Made by a program: the position numbers and the translations under genes. From Flavobacteriaceae bacterium (GTDB taxonomy: Bacteria; Bacteroidota; Bacteroidia; Flavobacteriales; Flavobacteriaceae), in NCBI GenBank assembly GCA_030694835.1, contig JAUYUF010000328.1:1-5314 (forward strand): a stretch of DNA of 5,314 bases. Direction: 5' to 3'. Positions 1 through 5,314 of this stretch are shown piece by piece; the stretch's first letter is position 1; each line of letters begins with the position of its first letter. Below the pieces are notes generated by a model. The model was not told the origin of the DNA and did not search any database. It worked only from the letters and a program-made list of their open reading frames with translations.

Positions 1-24
1 CATCTATTGAATAGATGATTTTTA
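1..24 (+). terminator. Possible terminator hairpin of an upstream gene
   Basis: CATCTATT (1-8) and AATAGATG (10-17) are perfect inverted repeats around a single G. As RNA this would fold into a 7-bp stem with a TGA loop. A T-run (19-23) follows, so it could be the terminator of a gene ending just left of the window. The stem is A/T-rich and weak, and the left context is missing, so an operator for acs or the tail of a coding sequence are alternatives. Confidence 0.3.
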
Positions 25-50
25 ATAACCAACTATCAATTTGTTAGAAT

Positions 51-1958
51 ATGAGTAATTATCACATTAAGCATTTAGAAGAATATTTTCAAGTATATAG
101 AAAATCGGTTAGAAATCCAGAAAGTTTCTGGGAAGAAATAGCTGAAGAACATTTTGTTTGGCGTAAACGTTGGCATAAAGTATTGGAGTGGGATTTTAAA
201 AAACCAGAAATAAAATGGTTTGAAGGCGCTCAACTCAATATTACTGAAAATTGTATTGATAGACATTTAAGTACTCGAAGCAATAAAACAGCTATTTTAT
301 TTGAACCTAATAATCCGAAAGAAAAGGCTCAGAAAATTACCTATTTTCAACTTTATGAACGTGTAAATCAGTTTGCAAATGTTTTAAGAGATCAAGGAAT
401 ACAAAAAGGAGATCGTGTTTGTATCTATTTACCGATGATTCCTGAGTTGGCTGTTGCTATTTTAGCTTGTGCTCGTATCGGAGCTATTCACTCTGTTGTT
501 TTTGCCGGATTTTCAGCAACTGCACTTGCTACCAGAATCAATGATAGTGATTGTAAAATGGTAATCACTTCTGATGGTTCTTATCGTGGTGAAAAAAGTA
601 TCGATTTAAAAGGAATTGTTGATGATGCCCTTGATAAAAGTCCTTGTGTTAAAAATGTTTTAGTAGTAAAAAGAACCAATACAACTATTTCTATGAAAGA
701 AGGACGTGATCTATGGGTACAACCGCTGTTAGATAAAGCTTCTACAACATGTCAAATGGAAATTATGGAAGCAGAAGATCCTTTGTTTATTCTTTATACT
801 TCCGGTTCTACAGGTATGCCAAAAGGAATGTTACATACTACTGCTGGTTATATGGTTTATACAGCTTATACTTTCAAGAATGTTTTTCAATATAGAGAAG
901 AAGATATTTATTGGTGTACTGCTGATATTGGCTGGATTACAGGTCACAGTTATATTTTATATGGACCACTAGCCAACGGTGCTACCACAGTCATGTTTGA
1001 AGGAATACCAAGTTATCCTGATTTTGGTCGATTCTGGGAAATAATTCAAAAACATAAGATTACTCAGTTTTATACCGCTCCAACTGCTATTCGTGCGCTC
1101 GCAAAGGAAAATTTAGACTATGTAGAAAAGTACGATTTGTCTTCATTAAAAGTTCTAGGAACCGTTGGAGAACCCATCAATGAAGAAGCTTGGCATTGGT
1201 ACAATAACAATGTTGGCAAAAAACAAAGTCCGATTGTAGACACCTGGTGGCAAACGGAGACAGGCGGAATCCTCATCTCTCCAATTCCATTTGCAACGCC
1301 AACAAAACCTACCTACGCAACATTGCCACTTCCTGGAATACAACCAGCTATTATGGATAAAAACGGAAAAGAAATTACTGAAAATCAGGTTGATGGCAGA
1401 CTCTGTATTAAATTTCCATGGCCTGCTATTGCTAGAACTATTTGGGGAAATCATGAACGCTTTAGAGAAACGTATTTTTCAACTTATAAAAAGAAATATT
1501 TTACAGGCGATGGTGCTTTACGAGATGAGGTTGGATATTACAGAATTACAGGTCGTGTAGATGATATCATCATTGTTTCAGGTCATAATTTAGGAACTGC
1601 TCCTATTGAAGATGCTATCAATCAACATCCTGCTGTTGCTGAATCAGCAATTGTAGGGTTTCCGCATGATATCAAAGGAAATGCTTTATACGGATTTGTA
1701 ATATTGAAAGAAACTGGAGAATCTCGTGTTCATGATAACGTAAGAATTGAAATCAACCAAATTATTGCTGAACATATCGGTCCGATAGCTAAATTAGATA
1801 AAATACAGTTTACTAGCGGATTGCCTAAAACAAGAAGTGGAAAAATAATGCGTAGAATTCTAAGAAAGATTGCCAATAATGATTTCACAAATTTAGGTGA
1901 TACCTCTACGCTGTTAAATCCGGAAGTAGTTCAAGAGATAATTGATAATGCTTTATAA
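51..1958 (+). CDS. acs: Acetyl-CoA synthetase (acetate--CoA ligase, AMP-forming)
   Basis: This cytoplasmic ANL-superfamily enzyme activates acetate with ATP to acetyl-AMP and then transfers the acetyl group to CoA. It lets the cell use or salvage acetate. The 635-residue length is normal for Acs. Visible parts are the Acs N-terminal region (about 5-65, ending WFEGAQLN), the P-loop YTSGSTGMPKG (249-259), VGEP (372-375), and DTWWQTETGG (397-406), whose second Trp (W400) caps the small acetate pocket and argues for acetate over longer acids. These are followed by FTGD (484-487), the GRVDD hinge (501-505), and the C-terminal PKTRSGKIMRR (592-602). K598 there is the catalytic lysine that acetyltransferases silence by acetylation in other bacteria. 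Unusually, the motif after the hinge reads SGHNLGTAPIE, where most Acs have SGHRxGTAEIE. The start at 51 matches the usual N-terminus; no clear Shine-Dalgarno precedes it, as is common in Bacteroidota. A terminator follows immediately, so this gene ends its transcript. Confidence 0.97.
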   Translation: MSNYHIKHLEEYFQVYRKSVRNPESFWEEIAEEHFVWRKRWHKVLEWDFKKPEIKWFEGAQLNITENCIDRHLSTRSNKTAILFEPNNPKEKAQKITYFQLYERVNQFANVLRDQGIQKGDRVCIYLPMIPELAVAILACARIGAIHSVVFAGFSATALATRINDSDCKMVITSDGSYRGEKSIDLKGIVDDALDKSPCVKNVLVVKRTNTTISMKEGRDLWVQPLLDKASTTCQMEIMEAEDPLFILYTSGSTGMPKGMLHTTAGYMVYTAYTFKNVFQYREEDIYWCTADIGWITGHSYILYGPLANGATTVMFEGIPSYPDFGRFWEIIQKHKITQFYTAPTAIRALAKENLDYVEKYDLSSLKVLGTVGEPINEEAWHWYNNNVGKKQSPIVDTWWQTETGGILISPIPFATPTKPTYATLPLPGIQPAIMDKNGKEITENQVDGRLCIKFPWPAIARTIWGNHERFRETYFSTYKKKYFTGDGALRDEVGYYRITGRVDDIIIVSGHNLGTAPIEDAINQHPAVAESAIVGFPHDIKGNALYGFVILKETGESRVHDNVRIEINQIIAEHIGPIAKLDKIQFTSGLPKTRSGKIMRRILRKIANNDFTNLGDTSTLLNPEVVQEIIDNAL

Positions 1959-1979
1959 CCCTATTTTTATATAATTTTT

Positions 1980-2006
1980 AAAGGCTGTATTTAACAGCCT
2001 TTTTTT
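1980..2006 (+). terminator. Rho-independent terminator of acs
   Basis: AAAGGCTGT (1980-1988) pairs perfectly with ACAGCCTTT (1994-2002) around a five-base loop, and the T-run continues to 2006. It starts about 20 bp after the acs stop codon. The leading A residues could give weak function on the other strand, but no gene converges on it here. Confidence 0.92.
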
Positions 2007-2072
2007 ATTTATTAAACTATTTATTTAATAGTAATCAATTTAGATTTAAAAAGTAAATAGTTTTATAATTTG

Positions 2073-2080
2073 TAACTTTG
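2073..2080 (+). promoter_or_regulatory. Bacteroidota -7 promoter element for the PhnA gene
   Basis: TAACTTTG matches the TAnnTTTG -7 consensus of Bacteroidota housekeeping promoters exactly. It lies 26 bp before the PhnA start codon, giving a leader of roughly 15-20 nt. No good TTG -33 element is seen at the usual spacing; the region upstream is simply A/T-rich. Confidence 0.55.
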
Positions 2081-2106
2081 AACCTTAAATTTATATAAAG
2101 AATAAA

Positions 2107-2688
2107 ATGAGTACTGAAAAGGAATTACATTCTAGAAGCGGATCTACATGTGAATTATGTGCAACTACCTCCAATCTAAAAGGTTTTGAAGTGCCACCTG
2201 CTAACACAACTGGTTTTGATAAAAGCATACTTCTTTGTGATACATGTATCACTCAAATTATACAACCAGATACTGTTGATCCAAATCATTGGCATTGTTT
2301 AAACGAAAGTATGTGGAGTCAAATTCCTGCAGTACAAGTAATGGCTTGGAGAATGTTAAATCGTTTACGAAGTGAAGGTTGGCCGCAAGATTTATTAGAT
2401 ATGCTTTATTTAGAAGAAGATACCTTAAAATGGGCACAAATTACAGGTGAAGGCCTTGATGCTGAAGATATCTTTAAACATGTTGATAGTAATGGAATCG
2501 AATTATTGACTGGAGATAATATAGTACTTATTAAGGATCTTCCTGTAAAAGGAGCCAACTTTACAGCTAAACGCGGCCAATCGGTTTTTAGGATTACATT
2601 AGTTAAAGATAATATAGAACACATTGAAGGTAAAATTAATGGACAAAACATAGTAATTCTTACCAAATATGTTAAGAAAACAAGCTAA
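2107..2688 (+). CDS. PhnA domain-containing zinc-ribbon protein (YjdM-like, long form)
   Basis: This is a 193-residue soluble protein of the PhnA/YjdM family. The N-terminus carries a four-cysteine zinc ribbon, C15-x2-C18 and C44-x2-C47. It is followed by the HWHCLNESMW stretch (61-70) and a helical middle region (about 74-125). The C-terminal PhnA domain (about 134-191) is a small beta-barrel with GDNIVLIKDLPVKG and FTAKRGQ motifs. E. coli YjdM is only about 110 residues; the extra middle region makes this the longer form that I associate with Bacteroidota. Despite the family name, no phosphonate uptake or C-P lyase gene is nearby, and the name is historical: a role in phosphonate use is not supported. 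The biochemical function is unknown. The gene has its own likely -7 element at 2073-2080 and an A-rich leader (AAAGAATAAA) before the ATG. No clear terminator follows it. Confidence 0.9.
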   Translation: MSTEKELHSRSGSTCELCATTSNLKGFEVPPANTTGFDKSILLCDTCITQIIQPDTVDPNHWHCLNESMWSQIPAVQVMAWRMLNRLRSEGWPQDLLDMLYLEEDTLKWAQITGEGLDAEDIFKHVDSNGIELLTGDNIVLIKDLPVKGANFTAKRGQSVFRITLVKDNIEHIEGKINGQNIVILTKYVKKTS

Positions 2689-2716
2689 TTAATAGAAACT
2701 TTTAATAATATTTTTG

Positions 2717-2724
2717 TAACTTTA
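2717..2724 (+). promoter_or_regulatory. Candidate -7 element upstream of the DUF302 gene
   Basis: TAACTTTA is one base off the TAnnTTTG consensus. It sits in TTTGTAACTTT (2713-2723), an 11-mer identical to the one spanning the -7 element of the PhnA gene (2069-2079). It would give a leader of about 60 nt. It competes with the candidate at 2733-2760; only one may be real. Confidence 0.35.
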
Positions 2725-2732
2725 ATAGCAAA

Positions 2733-2760
2733 TTGTATCAATTTCCTTATTATTACTTTG
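2733..2760 (+). promoter_or_regulatory. Alternative promoter for the DUF302 gene
   Basis: TTG (2733-2735) is followed after 17 bp by TTACTTTG (2753-2760), one base off TAnnTTTG. The arrangement resembles a Bacteroidota -33/-7 pair with a spacer at the short end, 31 bp before the start codon. Confidence 0.35.
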
Positions 2761-2791
2761 TATTTATATTCATGAAATAAAATCTTACATT

Positions 2792-3184
2792 ATGAGTTAT
2801 TATTTTAATAAAACCCTTAAAGGGAAATCTTTTGAAGAAGCGATAGAATTAGTAATAAATGAACTTAAAAATGAAGGTTTTGGTGTACTAACAGAAATAG
2901 ATGTAAAAGCAACACTTAAAAAGAAATTGGATGTCGATTTTAAAAAATATGTCATTTTAGGTGCTTGTAATCCACACTTTGCACATCAAGCGTTGCTAAA
3001 TGAAGACAAAATTGGTGTATTTTTACCCTGTAATGTAATTGTTGAAGAACATGTAAATGGAGAAATTGAAGTTTCAGCTGTTGATCCTATAGCCTCTATG
3101 CATGCAGTTTCAAACAATAAATTGGCTGAAATATCAGGAGAAGTTCAATCTAAACTTAAACGTGTAATTGACAATTTAAGATAA
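2792..3184 (+). CDS. DUF302 family protein
   Basis: This is a 130-residue cytoplasmic protein with no signal peptide or membrane segment. It is recognised as DUF302 by the order of its elements: a helix rich in Glu and Leu (about 13-28), GFGVLTEIDVKATLKKKL (29-46), ILGACNPHFAHQAL (55-68), an LPCNVIVEE strand (78-86) and AVDPIASM (96-103). The family forms small alpha/beta domains and its biochemical role is not established. C59 in GACNPH and C80 in LPCN are the two positions that stand out as possible metal or redox residues, but that is inference. The start at 2792 fits the family N-terminus, and the leader lacks a Shine-Dalgarno. It follows the PhnA gene by 103 bp, with candidate promoters in that gap, so it need not share its transcript. 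Confidence 0.9.
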   Translation: MSYYFNKTLKGKSFEEAIELVINELKNEGFGVLTEIDVKATLKKKLDVDFKKYVILGACNPHFAHQALLNEDKIGVFLPCNVIVEEHVNGEIEVSAVDPIASMHAVSNNKLAEISGEVQSKLKRVIDNLR

Positions 3185-3244
3185 TTTTTACCATCATTAT
3201 TTTTTTTGATTTAATTAGTAAAACAATAGAATAAAATGATGATT

Positions 3245-3285
3245 TTACGAATTAATTTAAAATAATTAGACCTATTATTACGAAT
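3245..3285. repeat. Pair of TTACGAAT direct repeats
   Basis: TTACGAAT occurs at 3245-3252 and 3278-3285, 33 bp apart and so close to three helical turns. A/T-rich flanks continue the similarity loosely. Both copies lie within 65 bp upstream of the Tat-signal gene, where no TAnnTTTG-type -7 element is visible. A paired regulator site is possible, but chance similarity in A/T-rich DNA is not excluded. Confidence 0.25.
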
Positions 3286-3306
3286 CAAATTATTAATATA
3301 TAGTTT

Positions 3307-3660
3307 ATGTCTGATTTAAAATCTGACCGTAGAAAATTCCTAAAATATTTAGGACTATCAACCACAGCAACGCTGGCATCTAATTCAGCTTTTGCCTCAT
3401 TTACTGATACCTCTGAAATTTTAAAATTAAATTCAGAGCAACAAGAATTTATGATGCGTTATGGAAAATGGATGGATGAATTTGTTGAAATAATTAAAAT
3501 TCAGAAATCAGAAACTGAAAGTATAGAAAACCATCAAAAAATGATGGAAATAACCAATAAGGTTAAAGAATTGCAACCTGAATTATTTGAGTTTATGAAA
3601 GACAAGACATTTGCTATTATTTTTCAGGCTTCTATCAAGCGTGTAACTGTTGAAATTTAA
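3307..3660 (+). CDS. Small protein with twin-arginine (Tat) signal peptide, function unknown
   Basis: I do not recognise this 117-residue protein. Its N-terminus is a convincing Tat signal: SDRRKFLK (6-13) with the twin arginines R8-R9, F11, L12 and K13, a mildly hydrophobic stretch (about 14-25), and an AFA cleavage site after A30. It is therefore predicted to be exported folded to the periplasm. The mature part (about 87 residues) looks mostly helical and highly charged, with helices around 40-58 and 70-92. It has six methionines, no cysteine and one histidine, so no usual cofactor site is apparent. Tat substrates often carry a cofactor or travel with a partner that does; neither is evident here. 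The C-terminus (FAIIFQASIKRVTVEI) is more hydrophobic and could be a short strand pair. It stands 122 bp from the DUF302 gene and 152 bp from the next gene, so it may be transcribed alone. The reading frame is clean and the signal fixes the start. Confidence 0.8.
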   Translation: MSDLKSDRRKFLKYLGLSTTATLASNSAFASFTDTSEILKLNSEQQEFMMRYGKWMDEFVEIIKIQKSETESIENHQKMMEITNKVKELQPELFEFMKDKTFAIIFQASIKRVTVEI

Positions 3661-3736
3661 TATCAGTTTATTATAACTCCTTGATTTATTGTTTTCTTAA
3701 TTTATATAAAAAGTAATCTTAAATTACAGTATTAAT

Positions 3737-3744
3737 TAACTTTA
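3737..3744 (+). promoter_or_regulatory. Candidate -7 element of the right-edge gene
   Basis: TAACTTTA is one base off TAnnTTTG and shares the TAACTTT core seen upstream of the PhnA and DUF302 genes. It lies 68 bp before the start codon and would place the transcript start near 3750, inside the palindrome at 3747-3761. No -33 TTG is found at normal spacing. Confidence 0.35.
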
Positions 3745-3746
3745 AC

Positions 3747-3761
3747 ACATAGTTACTATGT
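3747..3761. promoter_or_regulatory. Short palindrome, possible operator
   Basis: ACATAG (3747-3752) and CTATGT (3756-3761) are perfect inverted repeats separated by TTA. The palindrome begins three bases after the candidate -7 element, where a repressor could block transcription start. Six-base arms do occur by chance in A/T-rich DNA. Confidence 0.25.
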
Positions 3762-3812
3762 TGAAATTAATATAATATCTATCTTAGGCGCCTTAAAACT
3801 TATTTTAGAAAT

Positions 3813-5314
3813 ATGACAAAAGCACATTCATTCCATATCCCTGTAATGGGTATTGGATTTACGATTGACACTCCTCTAAAAGTTGCCCCTTATGGAATTG
3901 ACTCTGTTATTTCTTTGGTTGATGACATGCTTTTTGAGAAGTTAAGAAAAATGTACAGTGAAAAATTTGAATTACCTTATCATGAAATATCTGAAAAAAT
4001 TGAAGATTTTAGAGCGAAGAGAATTACAGCTTATTTAAATCTTATAAGCAGTCAGACTGAGAAAAAATTTGAAAATTTAAAAAATTCAGCAGCTGAAATT
4101 AGTCAAGAATTACATGATTATTTTGAAATGTTACCAGATAGTTCAACTATTAAAGAAGAATTTAAGCGTTTAAAGGAAAAATATTTAAATATTGATGAAC
4201 TTAAAAGCTGGATTAACAACAATGTAAAAATGGGAAGCATTGATGTTAATATTATGACCAAATTAGACAAGGTTAACTATAAAAATGGGAAACCATTAGA
4301 CCATGAATATAACGATGCACATGCAGCTTTAAGAGGTTATGCAAATAGCGATTTAAATTCATCTATCGTTTTTTCAGCTGGAATGAATCCAAGATTATAT
4401 AGTTATATAGAACAATTTACTGATTTTTACCCAAATGAAAATGGAGATATTAAGAAGAAAATAATCTTAAAAGTAAGTGATTATCGATCTGCTTTAATTC
4501 AAGGTAAATTTTTAGCTAAAAAAGGATTATGGGTTTCAGAATATAGAATCGAATCTGGGCTTAATTGTGGTGGGCATGCTTTTGCTACTGATGGTTTTTT
4601 AATGGGACCTATTTTGGCTGAATTTAGAGACAAAAGAGAAGAATTAATTCAAACTACCTATGAAATTTTGGTTGATTCACTATCAACAAAAAACTACACG
4701 ATTCCTAAAGTTACTTTACCACTTTTAATTACAGCACAAGGTGGTGTTGGAACAGCTGAAGAACATCAGTTTTTATTAGAGCATTATCAAATGGATGCCG
4801 TAGGTTGGGGAACTCCATTTTTATTAGTTCCAGAAGCTACTAATGTTGATGAATTTACGCTTCATAAATTGATTGATGCCAAAGAAGAAGATTTGTATTT
4901 AAGCAATATTTCACCCCTTGGTGTTCCTTTTAATAGTTTGAGAGGAAATTCAAAAGATGCTGAAAAATTATCTTTTATTGAAAAAGGAAAACCAGGCAGT
5001 TCTTGTCCAAAAAAATACTTAGTTTCTAATACTGAATTTACTGATAAAGCCATTTGTTCAGCATCAAGTAAATATCAAAAATTAAAATTAAATGAATTAG
5101 ACTCTTTAGAAATTTCAGAAGTAGAGAAAATAAAGAAGTTTGATCAAATTGTAGATAAATCTTGTATTTGCGTAGGTTTAGGTACTTCAGTATTATTAAA
5201 CTATAATATCAGCACAAAAATTGAAGGAAATGGAGTTTCTATTTGCCCTGGACCCAATATGGCCTATTTTTCTAGAAAATTAAGCTTAAAAGAAATGGTA
5301 AACCATATTTATGG
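3813..5314 (+). CDS. Large uncharacterised protein, possible nitronate monooxygenase-like TIM barrel (partial, 3' end missing)
   Basis: The frame is open from the ATG at 3813 to the window edge (500 codons plus two bases, no stop), so the C-terminus is unseen. No signal peptide or membrane segment is present; it should be cytoplasmic. I recognise it as a type usually annotated as hypothetical in Bacteroidota, not as a named enzyme. The N-terminus (FHIPVMGIGFTIDTPLKVAPYG, about 7-28) resembles the first strand of a TIM barrel. A charged helical stretch (about 45-150) follows. GLNCGGHAFATDG (249-261) and TAQGGVGTAEEH (307-318) resemble the AGGHxG and phosphate-binding GG segments of nitronate monooxygenase/2-nitropropane dioxygenase flavoproteins, followed by GWGTPFLLVPEAT (331-343). 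A later part holds C398, C415, C451, C453 and C478 in motifs such as SSCPK, KSCICVGLGTS and ICPGPNM, possibly a metal or Fe-S site. The fold and FMN use are inference. The ATG lacks a Shine-Dalgarno, and its leader carries the palindromes at 3747-3761 and 3786-3793. Confidence 0.85.
   Translation, partial: MTKAHSFHIPVMGIGFTIDTPLKVAPYGIDSVISLVDDMLFEKLRKMYSEKFELPYHEISEKIEDFRAKRITAYLNLISSQTEKKFENLKNSAAEISQELHDYFEMLPDSSTIKEEFKRLKEKYLNIDELKSWINNNVKMGSIDVNIMTKLDKVNYKNGKPLDHEYNDAHAALRGYANSDLNSSIVFSAGMNPRLYSYIEQFTDFYPNENGDIKKKIILKVSDYRSALIQGKFLAKKGLWVSEYRIESGLNCGGHAFATDGFLMGPILAEFRDKREELIQTTYEILVDSLSTKNYTIPKVTLPLLITAQGGVGTAEEHQFLLEHYQMDAVGWGTPFLLVPEATNVDEFTLHKLIDAKEEDLYLSNISPLGVPFNSLRGNSKDAEKLSFIEKGKPGSSCPKKYLVSNTEFTDKAICSASSKYQKLKLNELDSLEISEVEKIKKFDQIVDKSCICVGLGTSVLLNYNISTKIEGNGVSICPGPNMAYFSRKLSLKEMVNHIY

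Noticed and set aside
36..43. TCAATTTG as a -7 promoter element for acs
   Set aside because: It has one mismatch, no -33 partner at usual spacing, and would place the transcript start practically on the ATG; the true promoter may lie outside the window.
1155..1454. 99-codon open frame on the minus strand inside acs
   Set aside because: It lies wholly within the well-supported acs gene, has a composition like a shadow frame and no recognisable domain.
1291..1560. 89-codon + strand frame inside acs
   Set aside because: It is an out-of-frame shadow; the acs frame continues through it with all expected motifs, so there is no frameshift.
2406..2666. 86-codon minus-strand frame inside the PhnA gene
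   Set aside because: It is antisense to the conserved PhnA domain and has no start context or domain of its own.
3192..3241. CATCATT ... AATGATG inverted repeat after the DUF302 gene as a terminator
   Set aside because: The 7-bp arms are separated by 36 bases and the T-run lies inside the loop rather than after the stem.
2107..3660. PhnA, DUF302 and Tat-signal genes as one functional operon
   Set aside because: Gaps of 103 and 122 bp with candidate promoters, and no biochemical link between the products, give no support beyond shared orientation.
3713..3727. GTAAT/ATTAC inverted repeat between the Tat-signal gene and the last gene
   Set aside because: Five-base A/T-rich arms with no T-run after them are expected by chance.
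4862..5053. 63-codon minus-strand frame inside the right-edge gene
   Set aside because: The opposite strand is a continuous 500-codon frame with motif-like sequence, so this is a shadow.

Overview
The window looks like ordinary chromosomal DNA of a member of the Bacteroidota, most likely the family Flavobacteriaceae. The reasons are the strong A+T bias, the A-rich leaders without clear Shine-Dalgarno sites, the TAnnTTTG-like -7 promoter elements, and protein sequences of flavobacterial type (acetyl-CoA synthetase, long PhnA protein, DUF302 protein). No tRNA, rRNA, CRISPR array, insertion sequence, integrase or phage gene was seen.

All five genes lie on the + strand. In order they are: a complete acetyl-CoA synthetase (acs, 51-1958) closed by a strong rho-independent terminator (1980-2006); a long-form PhnA-domain zinc-ribbon protein (2107-2688); a DUF302 protein (2792-3184); a small protein with a textbook twin-arginine signal (3307-3660); and the first 500 codons of a large uncharacterised protein that runs off the right edge (3813 onward). 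This last protein has motifs reminiscent of nitronate monooxygenase-type TIM barrels.

The gaps between genes are 103-152 bp. Each is long enough for its own promoter, and none exceeds 300 bp. A TAACTTT core, like the Bacteroidota -7 element, occurs upstream of the PhnA, DUF302 and last genes, so these are probably separate or only loosely linked transcription units rather than one tight operon. Apart from acs (acetate to acetyl-CoA), no shared pathway can be read from the gene set.

I do not see a convincing new multi-gene system. The points most worth a second look are the uncharacterised protein at the right edge with its conserved-looking Gly/His and cysteine motifs, the small Tat-exported protein with no evident cofactor ligands, the substituted ATP-site motif (SGHNLGT in place of SGHRxGT) in Acs, and a few short palindromes and repeats in the promoter regions.
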